Below are positions 44,730 to 52,527 of a stretch of DNA of 64,000 nucleotides, one piece after another. Source of the stretch: Tropicibacter sp. R16_0 (GTDB taxonomy: Bacteria > Pseudomonadota > Alphaproteobacteria > Rhodobacterales > Rhodobacteraceae). The translations under genes were made by a program, and so were the position numbers. Numbering within the stretch: position 1 is the first letter of the stretch; each line of letters begins with the position of its first letter. The notes under the pieces were generated by a model. That model had not been told where the DNA came from, did no database searches, and was given only the letters and a program-made list of their open reading frames with translations. The stretch spans positions 22,847 to 86,846 of the forward strand of contig NZ_JAGHRE010000016.1 of NCBI RefSeq assembly GCF_017743935.1, given 5' to 3'.

Positions 44730-46005
44730 CCCCTACGGTAGGAGGCCCGGCGGTGGGATCACCTTGCCAGAGTATTTTCGGCCGACGCCCTCCTGTACCA
44801 GCAACAACTTTTTTCCGCCAAACGAGCCATTGGCCAAAGGGGAGATGCGCATTTGCTTTCCTGGCAGCACACCCTGGCCGCCGACACTTGTACAATCGGG
44901 AACGTCGATCGTGCTTGAACTCGGCAATGGCACACCCTTCCCGCGTCGGTTGTTTTTCGATTTCGGCAATGGCTGCGTCAAAAACATTCTTCAGATGGGC
45001 ATCCTCCCCCCGATGGTCCGGGACATTTTCATCAGCCACCTGCATGTAGACCACTATGCTGACTTGCCCTACTTCATGCCGTTCCGTGCGTGGTCAGGCG
45101 GCTGGCGCAACGGGTTGCGGATCTTTGGTCCGTCGGGGGATCGCCCTGAGACGGGCACGCAGTACATGGTCGACAAGATGCACGAAATGATGACGTGGCA
45201 CTTGGAGAACTTTGACCATTGTCCCATCGGTGAAGGCTACAACACCGAAGTTGTCGAGTTCGACTATAAGGACGAAGGTGGCGTCTGCCTGGAAGAGCCC
45301 GGATTGAAAGTGACGCATTGGGCCCGCAGCCACGTCAAGAACGGCGCGTCTGCCTTCCGCGTAGATTGGGAAGAAGCAGGGCTGTCCTTTGTTTGGACAG
45401 GCGACGGTCGCCCGGACGAAAGCACAATCAAGTTTGCCAAGGGTTGCGATGTCTTCGTCACCGAGGGTCAGGCAGATCTGCCGCAATTGCTGAACTACAA
45501 ATACGGCACACCCAAGGAAGTGCTGGAGTTCACACTCGATACCTATCACACGCCGTATTATGCGGCCGGGTATCTGATGAACGAAATTCAGCCCCGCGTT
45601 GGTGTGATCTGTCACTACACCGAAGAATCCGCAGGCGAAGCAATTGCCGAAATCCGCGCACACTGGGATGGGTTGTTCTTGTTCGGTGGTCCTGACACCA
45701 AAGTGATCAACGTCACCAAGGATCGTGTTTGGGAGCGGATGGCGCTACGGCCCGAAGCAGCGGCGATGCAGCCACCAGATCCACGGACCTTGTTCCCGGA
45801 AGGAGAGATTCCGGATTACATCCAGATCCCCAAGCCACGATTGCCGCGTGAGGAACAACAGGATGCCTTCTTGCGAGATCGTGAGTTGGATCCAGCGGTC
45901 TACATGCCAGAGGATGTGCTGCGTCCACTGACACAGCATTATGACGAAGAGTCGTTCCGCTTCGATCTCAAGGCGCTGATCGCGGCGCGTGATCATACCG
46001 ACTGA
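44713..46005 (+). CDS. MBL-fold metallo-hydrolase
   Basis: A 430-residue metallo-beta-lactamase-fold protein. The metal site HLHVDH (His109, His111, Asp113, His114) is complete, and further ligand candidates are WTGDGRPDES and CHYTEES. The N-terminus (PRNPYGRRPGGGITLPEYFRP) and the long C-terminal tail are unusual for the fold. I recall a similar family named in guanitoxin biosynthesis (GntH), but I cannot verify it. AAGGAG precedes the ATG at 44713. The substrate is unknown. Confidence 0.85.
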   Translation: MSQPRNPYGRRPGGGITLPEYFRPTPSCTSNNFFPPNEPLAKGEMRICFPGSTPWPPTLVQSGTSIVLELGNGTPFPRRLFFDFGNGCVKNILQMGILPPMVRDIFISHLHVDHYADLPYFMPFRAWSGGWRNGLRIFGPSGDRPETGTQYMVDKMHEMMTWHLENFDHCPIGEGYNTEVVEFDYKDEGGVCLEEPGLKVTHWARSHVKNGASAFRVDWEEAGLSFVWTGDGRPDESTIKFAKGCDVFVTEGQADLPQLLNYKYGTPKEVLEFTLDTYHTPYYAAGYLMNEIQPRVGVICHYTEESAGEAIAEIRAHWDGLFLFGGPDTKVINVTKDRVWERMALRPEAAAMQPPDPRTLFPEGEIPDYIQIPKPRLPREEQQDAFLRDRELDPAVYMPEDVLRPLTQHYDEESFRFDLKALIAARDHTD

Positions 46006-46021
46006 CCCTGAAATCCATCAC

Positions 46022-46048
46022 GCACCCGGCTGGCCTTTGGCCGGGTGC
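46022..46048 (+). other. Hairpin between the MBL and GTPase genes
   Basis: GCACCCGGC and GCCGGGTGC (46022-46030 / 46040-46048) form a 9-bp stem 17 bases past the MBL stop. A pyrimidine stretch (CTCTCTTTC) follows without a real T run. It may attenuate or process the transcript inside the block. Confidence 0.45.
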
Positions 46049-46077
46049 ACCTCTCTTTCAAACACAGGTGCTCAACC

Positions 46078-47115
46078 ATGGACACAGTCACGCAGTCGCC
46101 CGTTCCACTTACCATTCTCACCGGTTTTCTTGGTGCAGGGAAAACCACGCTGTTGAACCATATCCTGACCGGAGACCACGGATTGAAAGTGGGGATACTT
46201 GTCAACGACTTCGGCTCCATCAATGTGGATGCCGAACTGGTGGTGGATGTCGAAGACGGGATGATCAGCCTTGCGAACGGCTGTGTGTGCTGCCAGATCC
46301 GCGATGATTTGATTGAGTCGGTCTCGGACTTGCTCGACCGCGATGATCCGGTGGAATACATCATCCTGGAGGCCAGCGGTGTCGCCGATCCAGCGGGGAT
46401 CTATATGACCTTCGTTGACTCTGCGTATCGCGATAAAATCAGGCTCGACAGCGTGACATGTGTCGTCGATGCCGATCAGGTCTTTTCGTACGATGATCCG
46501 GACCTGGCAAAATTGAAGCTTCAGCAGATCGGATTTGCGGATCTTGTCATCTTGAACAAGGTAGACCTTGCCGGTGTCGAGGGGTCCGCAAAGGTCAAAC
46601 GATGGATCGAAAGCCACTTCACCCGCGTCCGGCTGGTGCCTGCCATCAATTGCGAAGTTCCATTGGACATACTTCTTGCGGTTGGCCGGTTTGACGTGGA
46701 ACCGGCGATGTCGGGCCGCGAAAGCCACGACCATCACGATCACCACCATCATGAACACGACCACAATCATGGCTCGTTCTTCAATACCTGGAGCTATCAA
46801 ACCGATGTGCCGGTATCACGATCCGCTCTGGAACGCATGGTAAAGCGCGAGCTGCCGGGCAACATCTATCGCTGCAAAGGGTTTGTACGGATCGCAGAGG
46901 ACCCGGAGCACCGGTATGTTCTTCAGGTTGTCGGTCGGAGGATGGATTTGTCCAAGGATCGTCCTTGGGGCAGCGACACACCGCAAAGCAGGATCGTTGC
47001 CATCGCACATAAATCCACTCTGAACGGGGAACATCTCAAAGCGCTCTTTGATGCTTGCGCAACCCCTGCCCCCCAAAGGACAGCCTCGCGGAATGCAGCG
47101 GCAGCGGCCGGGTAA
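46078..47115 (+). CDS. COG0523/CobW-family GTPase (metal chaperone-like)
   Basis: A 345-residue G3E GTPase. It has Walker A GFLGAGKT (16-23), the family metal-binding CVCC motif (Cys69, 71, 72), the guanine-specificity motif NKVD (160-163), and a His-rich loop (217-231, 10 His residues). The C-terminal CobW domain starts near residue 245. Such proteins insert or deliver Zn, Co or other metals to client proteins. The adjacent MBL-fold enzyme, a metalloprotein, is an obvious candidate client. Confidence 0.92.
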   Translation: MDTVTQSPVPLTILTGFLGAGKTTLLNHILTGDHGLKVGILVNDFGSINVDAELVVDVEDGMISLANGCVCCQIRDDLIESVSDLLDRDDPVEYIILEASGVADPAGIYMTFVDSAYRDKIRLDSVTCVVDADQVFSYDDPDLAKLKLQQIGFADLVILNKVDLAGVEGSAKVKRWIESHFTRVRLVPAINCEVPLDILLAVGRFDVEPAMSGRESHDHHDHHHHEHDHNHGSFFNTWSYQTDVPVSRSALERMVKRELPGNIYRCKGFVRIAEDPEHRYVLQVVGRRMDLSKDRPWGSDTPQSRIVAIAHKSTLNGEHLKALFDACATPAPQRTASRNAAAAAG

Positions 47116-47120
47116 AGGCC

Positions 47121-47492
47121 ATGCACGGTGTCGAAACCCTGATCGTTCAAGTGGCAAGTTGGCTTCAGATCATTTTCGAAGCATCGAGCGTGTTGGTCGT
47201 CGCGGCCGGCGGCGTGGCTTTCGTTACGGCATTCATTTCCGAACGCACGAGCAACGCAGAGCCCCGGGCCCGTCGCACCTTGGGAAAGTACCTGATCATT
47301 GCTTTGGAGTTTCAGTTGGCCGCAGACATTATCGCGACAGCAACGGACCCTTCCATTGAAGAACTCGCAAAGCTTACCGCGATCGCCTTTGTTCGGACGT
47401 TCCTTGACTACTTCCTTGTCCGAGAAATCAGAGAAGAGCGTGTCGAAGACATTCAACGTGCCAAAGCGGCTGGAAGTGAGACCACAAAATGA
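47121..47492 (+). CDS. DUF1622-like membrane protein
   Basis: A 123-residue protein with two or three hydrophobic helices (IIFEASSVLVVAAGGVAFVTAF, ALEFQLAADIIATATDPS, and a weaker third segment) and a charged C-terminus (REIREERVEDIQRAK). The EFQLAADI pattern matches DUF1622, whose function is unknown. It begins five bases after the GTPase gene. Confidence 0.82.
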   Translation: MHGVETLIVQVASWLQIIFEASSVLVVAAGGVAFVTAFISERTSNAEPRARRTLGKYLIIALEFQLAADIIATATDPSIEELAKLTAIAFVRTFLDYFLVREIREERVEDIQRAKAAGSETTK

Positions 47493-47914
47493 TCTTTGAT
47501 GAAGATGACGAACCCATCAGATCCTCGACTGACTTGGCAGAAGATCGCACAGAGCTGGCCTTTGAACGGTCCAGGCTGGCGTCCGATAGAACCACCATGG
47601 GGTACATGCGCACCGGGACGTCCCTCATCGGGTTTGGGTTTTCGATACCAGCCCTGTTTCGGGTGATGACCGATGTTCCGGGACTTGAAGACGCACCTGT
47701 CGAGCGTGCGCGATTTATCGGCCTGTTCATGTTGGTTCTGGCAGTTCTGATGCTGTCCGCTGCAATCGTTCAGCAGATCGTCTTTCTACGCCGATTGTCG
47801 GACATCTCGGGCAAACCGTTCCCGATCTCTCCCGCGCTTGTCACCGCTGTGTTTGTGCTTGTGGTCGCGCTTTACGCGACTGCGAACATCCTGCTCAGCG
47901 TCGAGCCCTACTGA
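47489..47914 (+). CDS. DUF202/YidH-like membrane protein
   Basis: A 141-residue membrane protein of the DUF202 type. The soluble start has LAEDRTELAFERSRLASDRT and YMRTGTSLIGFGFSI, the family hallmark, and three helices follow. The function of the family is unknown. Its start overlaps the preceding stop (ATGA). Confidence 0.88.
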   Translation: MIFDEDDEPIRSSTDLAEDRTELAFERSRLASDRTTMGYMRTGTSLIGFGFSIPALFRVMTDVPGLEDAPVERARFIGLFMLVLAVLMLSAAIVQQIVFLRRLSDISGKPFPISPALVTAVFVLVVALYATANILLSVEPY

Positions 47915-47925
47915 CGGACCTCAGC

Positions 47926-48807
47926 ATGCCTTTTGAAGCCACCGTCGAGCTTTTGATCCACATCTTTATTTCGTTGGCGATGCTTTGCATCGGCATGAGC
48001 AGCAGCCTTAAGGACATGGGGCGGTTCATTCTTGAACGCGAAAGACTGCTGCGGGTTCTGGCTGCAAATGTATTCATCCCGCCCATCATTGCCGTTCTGA
48101 TCATTGCCGTATTCCCTATTCCACGCGCGTCAGGCGTCGTGCTGTTCTTGTTGGCTTTTGCACCGGGCGGCATCAATGCCGTACAGTTTTCAACCAAAGC
48201 CCCGGGTCAGAACACGGCGGCTGGAGCGCTGTTGTTTCTTCTGTCGCTCATTGGCTTGATCCTGGTGCCAGCAGCAGCGCAGGTGTTGTTGCCGGTCGAC
48301 GTTTTGGAACGCTTTGCCTGGGATCAACTGGCGCTTCGCGTATTCGGCGTTGTGGGCGTACCGCTTGTCGCGGGTGTGCTGATGCGGGTGTACCTGCCCG
48401 ATGTCGCCGAACAGATCTATAAGCCAGTCATGTTGATATCGACGGCTTCCTTCATCGCCTCGGTGATGATGAGCCTGAGCATCAGACAAGAAGCCGCCTC
48501 AGAGCTTGGTTTTGCCACGATCCTTGCCATGCTTGTCTTTATCGTCTCGCTACTGGCCGTCGGTTGGTTTCTGGGAGGGGATGACCCGGATTTCAGTCAG
48601 GTGCTGGCCATTTGTACAAACCTGCGGAATGTCGGCTTGGTGTACCTCCTCGTCGAGGAGTGCTGTTTCAACCCACTGTATTCAGTCAGCATTCTTGCCT
48701 TCATGGCGCTCATGGTGCCGGTAAATCTTGTTTTCACAATCCTTTGCGCGGTCATGCGGAAGCGTCGGGAAAAACTTCAACACCAAAGCAAAAGAGCAAC
48801 CGAATGA
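47926..48807 (+). CDS. Bile acid:Na+ symporter (BASS) family transporter
   Basis: A 293-residue integral membrane protein with about nine to ten helices. LAMLCIGMSSSLKDM at the start and APGGINAVQFSTKAPGQNT in the middle are BASS-like; the second crossover motif (CTNLRNVGLVYLL) matches the ion-binding region of the family. It probably moves an organic anion with Na+. It ends four bases into the next gene (ATGA). Confidence 0.88.
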   Translation: MPFEATVELLIHIFISLAMLCIGMSSSLKDMGRFILERERLLRVLAANVFIPPIIAVLIIAVFPIPRASGVVLFLLAFAPGGINAVQFSTKAPGQNTAAGALLFLLSLIGLILVPAAAQVLLPVDVLERFAWDQLALRVFGVVGVPLVAGVLMRVYLPDVAEQIYKPVMLISTASFIASVMMSLSIRQEAASELGFATILAMLVFIVSLLAVGWFLGGDDPDFSQVLAICTNLRNVGLVYLLVEECCFNPLYSVSILAFMALMVPVNLVFTILCAVMRKRREKLQHQSKRATE

Positions 48808-49511
48808 CGCGGGTGGTAACCCTTGCTTTTGCAGCGGCTCTTTGGGGGTCAGCCGTCTACGCAAGTGGTACAGCCGGTCGGGGGGGCGACAGCAATGATG
48901 GTAAACTGTCTGACGACCCAACAAAAATCGTGACCAAGATCGGCCTGCGATACACGGATTATGGTTCGATTTTTGGTTCGGTTGCATTTGGACCGGTAAC
49001 AAAGCTGAATTTTGTCGTTTCCGAAGACGAACAGTGGCGCATTGGCGGGTCCTACCTGTTCGACTTTGGCATCGTGAACGTCTCTGCGTCGCGCCAAGAT
49101 TTTGAAAATGGTATCAACCAGACACAATACGCGATTGGAACATTTCTGCCCCTTGTCGCAATGGGCATTCAGCCGAAGGGTTGGCTTTTGTTCCCAGCAG
49201 CAGGTGCGAACTACACAGAAGGTTCGTATGGACGGGCGGATATCGATTTCGCAGGTACGTTTGACTTCGAGGTTGCGAGCAAAGGCGCCTATGTCGGATT
49301 GCTTGGCCTGAAACAATTGTCCGAAAAATGGGTGTTCAAGTCCGGTGGGGTCGTCTCGGCTGGGTCGAACGACTATTCGGGCGTGAGCGCGGGTTTGGGC
49401 CTGACATACACCCTGACGCCCAAAAACAGCCTGAGTGTCGTGGGAACCTATACGGACAACAGCTTTGGGGAACGAAGCCTGCTCGGCGTCAGCTATACGT
49501 TCGAATTTTGA
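48804..49511 (+). CDS. Outer-membrane beta-barrel protein
   Basis: A 235-residue protein with a signal peptide (VVTLAFAAALWGSAVYA) and alternating strands, ending in the barrel-sorting motif SYTFEF. Examples are KIGLRYTDYGSIFGSVAFG and GVVSAGSNDYSGVSAGLGL. It is not a classical porin and is close in size to small OmpW/OmpA-type barrels. Its start overlaps the transporter stop by four bases. Confidence 0.82.
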   Translation: MTRVVTLAFAAALWGSAVYASGTAGRGGDSNDGKLSDDPTKIVTKIGLRYTDYGSIFGSVAFGPVTKLNFVVSEDEQWRIGGSYLFDFGIVNVSASRQDFENGINQTQYAIGTFLPLVAMGIQPKGWLLFPAAGANYTEGSYGRADIDFAGTFDFEVASKGAYVGLLGLKQLSEKWVFKSGGVVSAGSNDYSGVSAGLGLTYTLTPKNSLSVVGTYTDNSFGERSLLGVSYTFEF

Positions 49512-49542
49512 CCACTAGATGAAGTAAGAAAGGGCACGGAAC

Positions 49543-50652
49543 ATGCTTATCATTCTTGGGCTGTATTTCGGGGTAATCTGGCTCGTGTTTTCGAAGCTCA
49601 AGCTTCTGCCTTGGAATGGTTTCTTCAAATCAGTTGTTTATGGTGGAGCGCTGGTCATTGCTCTGGTCGTCATCGGAGCGCTCAATCATACGACCCCTTC
49701 GGGCCGGGTCTCCATTCAAGGTGCCGTAGTCAATATTGCGCCCAATGTCGCCGGACATGTCACTGAAATCCCCGTCGTTACCAACCAACGTGTCAAGAAA
49801 GACGATGTTCTGTTTCGCATCGACGACACCACGCAGGTCGCCGAGGTAGCGCGGCTGGAAGCGGCATTGTCCTCGGCACGCGCAAGTGCAGATCAGCTCA
49901 AAACCGATTTGATCGCGGCCGAAGCAGACATTGCGTCACTGACTGCGCAGCTCGAGTTTGGGGTCAATCGCCGGGACGACATCATCCAGCTCGCTGATAG
50001 AGGTGCTTCCACCGAGTTTCAGCTTCAAGAAGCCGTCTCGACCATTGAACAGCTTGAAGCGGGTTTGCGATCCGCCAACGCGCGCAAAGCCGGGCTTGAA
50101 CGCCGCATTGCAGCTCAGATCGACGGCGTCGACGTTTCAATTGTCGAAGCACAAGCCGCTTTGACACAAGCACAATGGGCACTGGATCAAACGACCGTCC
50201 GCGCGCCCTCAGACGGTATCGTCACTGGATTGACTCTGCGCGTTGGAAACCGGGTGACGACGGTACAGGGGGCTGTCAATTTCTTGATACCGGATGATCG
50301 CAAGCTTGTAGCGACATTGCCGCAGAGCAGTGCAGCAAATGTTGCAGTTGGGGACACTATTCGCATTGCGCTGGGAACCATGCCCGGACGCCATTTCGAA
50401 ACAGTGATCCGCGATCTGCCCCCTGCCACGCTGGAAGGGACCTTGGATACGCGAGCTTCCTTACCACGCTTACGGGATTTGGCCGGTACGTCGCAGTACA
50501 CTGTCGTGATGGATGTGCCCGACACCCTTTCTGACGTTCAGGCGCGCCTGGGGGCGTCGGGCACGGCGCTTGTCATAACGGAAAACGCCGGCGCAATCGC
50601 AGCATTGGCAGAAGTCCTGTTCTGGATTGGGAAGATGATGAACTACTTGTAA
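49543..50652 (+). CDS. HlyD/EmrA-type membrane fusion adaptor
   Basis: A 369-residue periplasmic adaptor. Two hydrophobic segments lie at the N-terminus (residues 3-18 and 33-48), then the half-lipoyl strand GAVVNIAPNVAGHVTEIPV with VKKDDVLFRID, a coiled coil (90-205) and the second lipoyl half with TTVRAPSDGIVTGLTLRVG. No cognate inner-membrane pump is adjacent, except perhaps the BASS-like transporter. Gene order suggests export of something through the small barrel protein. Confidence 0.88.
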   Translation: MLIILGLYFGVIWLVFSKLKLLPWNGFFKSVVYGGALVIALVVIGALNHTTPSGRVSIQGAVVNIAPNVAGHVTEIPVVTNQRVKKDDVLFRIDDTTQVAEVARLEAALSSARASADQLKTDLIAAEADIASLTAQLEFGVNRRDDIIQLADRGASTEFQLQEAVSTIEQLEAGLRSANARKAGLERRIAAQIDGVDVSIVEAQAALTQAQWALDQTTVRAPSDGIVTGLTLRVGNRVTTVQGAVNFLIPDDRKLVATLPQSSAANVAVGDTIRIALGTMPGRHFETVIRDLPPATLEGTLDTRASLPRLRDLAGTSQYTVVMDVPDTLSDVQARLGASGTALVITENAGAIAALAEVLFWIGKMMNYL

Positions 50653-51129
50653 GCCCGCCTTTGGGATCCATCTTTGGCAAATCAGGCACACCGGAACAAA
50701 GTCAACGTAATATGGAAAGTGGATACCTGACGGCCTGATCTGAGCGACCCAAGACAAAAACTGGTGCATGGCTGGCCTTTGATTAAACGGGACGATTAGA
50801 GTTTCACATAAGTGGATGCTGAGGAACGTTTGCCGCTGTTCTTTCAGCGCGTGGCAAGAAACTGAGGTGACGGATCACTCGCAAAAGCGGCAAACAACGG
50901 GTTCTCGCTTACCAAAGCCGTCAATCTTCCTCACCTAAGTTCCAGCCTTGTGGCACGTGTCCGCCCTCGCAATCTGCACCGCAGGGTTGGAACCGACAGG
51001 CGGCAAGTCGCTTTGCATCGGTCCATATATTCGCAAGATTGCTATAGCCTCATGACGCAGCTTCGGTGATCCTGTCAAAAGTGTACGGGGCCTCAGCCGT
51101 CACACTGCAGCACAGAGGGAACGCAACGA
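50653..51129. other. Intergenic region with a long inverted repeat
   Basis: A 477-base gap. GTTTGCCGCT (50828-50837) and its complement AGCGGCAAAC (50886-50895) flank a 48-base interior. The right part should hold the aminotransferase promoter. No gene is visible. Confidence 0.4.
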
Positions 51130-52527
51130 ATGGATCACACCACCGCACTCGAGCACGATCGACCCGGCCTGGGCACCAAACCGTTTGGCGAGCCCGTACA
51201 GGTCTTTCTGGCCCCTCGTGGAACACCGCGTTTGCCCCGTATTTCCCATGGCGAGGGGATATATTTCTGGGATACCGACGGGAACCGATACATCGATGTG
51301 TCGTCAGGGCCTGTTGCCAACAACCTCGGCTCTGGCAATCCGCGCGTTTTGGAAGCCATGCGAACCCAAGCCGAACGCGCGGCTTTTGCCTTTCCGGGCC
51401 AGTTTGAAAGTGAAGCAAACGAAGCACTTTCTGATCTTCTGACGGGGTTGGCAGGAACAGGATTGGAGCGTGCGTTCTTTGTGTCAGGCGGCAGCGAGGC
51501 GGTGGAATCGTCGATCAAGCTGGCGCGCCAATACGCCTTGGCGACAAATCAATCCGGTCGCTGGAAAGTAATCTCTCGCACGCCCAGCTATCACGGTGGA
51601 ACGCTTGGCGCTTTGACGCTCACTTCAGACCGCCAGATGCACGATGTTTTTGGCCCGATGCTGCGCGACATGCCAAAAGTGCCCGCTCCGCTGACCTATC
51701 GGATACCGGACAATCACACCATCGAAAGCTATGCGCGTCACTGCGCGGCAGCTTTGGAAGAGAGAATTGTCAAGGAAGGACCAGAAACCGTGCTGGCCTT
51801 CATCATGGAACCGATTGGCGGGCTTGCCACTGGCGCCATGGTGCCAGAGCCGATCTATGTCAGCGAGGTGCGGCGTATATGCGACAAATACGGAGTGCTT
51901 TTGATCCACGACGAAGTGATGAGCGGTGCAGGTCGTACCGGGGCCTTTCTCGCCAGCGATCACTGGCCGGGCGCGCGCGCGGACATCGTTGTCCTCGCAA
52001 AAGGGATCGCCGCAGGCTACACGCCCATGGGTGCTGTTCTGGCGTCCGACAGGATCGTCTCTGCTGTGGCCGACGCGGGCGGTTTCATGAATGGCTTTAC
52101 CTATTTTTCAAACCCGCTTTCTTGCGCCGTTTGCCACGCGGTTCTGACCGAAGTCGTCGAACGTGACCTGATCGCGAATGCGACAGCACGCGGCGCCGAA
52201 CTGTCCGCATCTCTGGAAGCGCTTAAGGGGCAGTCTCGGATATTGGGCGACGTACGGGGCCGCGGTTTGCACCTCGCCATGGAACTCGTCGCGGATCAGG
52301 AAACCAAGGCGCGACTGCCGCTGGACCTCAATGCGCCTGCTCTGTTTCAAAAACTCGCGCGCGCCAACGGCCTTGCGGTCTATTGCAGGCGAACCAGTTA
52401 TGGCGATTTCGGCGACTGGTTGATGATCGCGCCGCCGTTGATCGTCACCTCGGCACAAGTCGAAGAGATCGTCGTCGGCCTTGCCGCCACTCTGCGCGAT
52501 TTTGAAATACAAATGGACGCCCTGTAA
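51130..52527 (+). CDS. Class III PLP-dependent aminotransferase
   Basis: A 465-residue enzyme. Features include FWDTDGNRYIDVSSG, PLP-phosphate binding around FVSGGSEAVESSIK, the ring-stacking SYHGG, HDEV with Asp261, and the Schiff-base Lys291 (VVLAKGIAAGYTPMGA). It resembles omega-amino-acid:pyruvate and beta-alanine-type transaminases. The stop codon overlaps the next ATG by one base (TAATG), so it works with the DMFase-like protein. The substrate is unknown, an amine or amino acid. Confidence 0.93.
   Translation: MDHTTALEHDRPGLGTKPFGEPVQVFLAPRGTPRLPRISHGEGIYFWDTDGNRYIDVSSGPVANNLGSGNPRVLEAMRTQAERAAFAFPGQFESEANEALSDLLTGLAGTGLERAFFVSGGSEAVESSIKLARQYALATNQSGRWKVISRTPSYHGGTLGALTLTSDRQMHDVFGPMLRDMPKVPAPLTYRIPDNHTIESYARHCAAALEERIVKEGPETVLAFIMEPIGGLATGAMVPEPIYVSEVRRICDKYGVLLIHDEVMSGAGRTGAFLASDHWPGARADIVVLAKGIAAGYTPMGAVLASDRIVSAVADAGGFMNGFTYFSNPLSCAVCHAVLTEVVERDLIANATARGAELSASLEALKGQSRILGDVRGRGLHLAMELVADQETKARLPLDLNAPALFQKLARANGLAVYCRRTSYGDFGDWLMIAPPLIVTSAQVEEIVVGLAATLRDFEIQMDAL

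Noticed and set aside
44713..46005. Firm assignment of the MBL-fold gene to guanitoxin biosynthesis
   Set aside because: None of the other expected pathway enzymes is next to it, and the naming rests on recollection of a family label.
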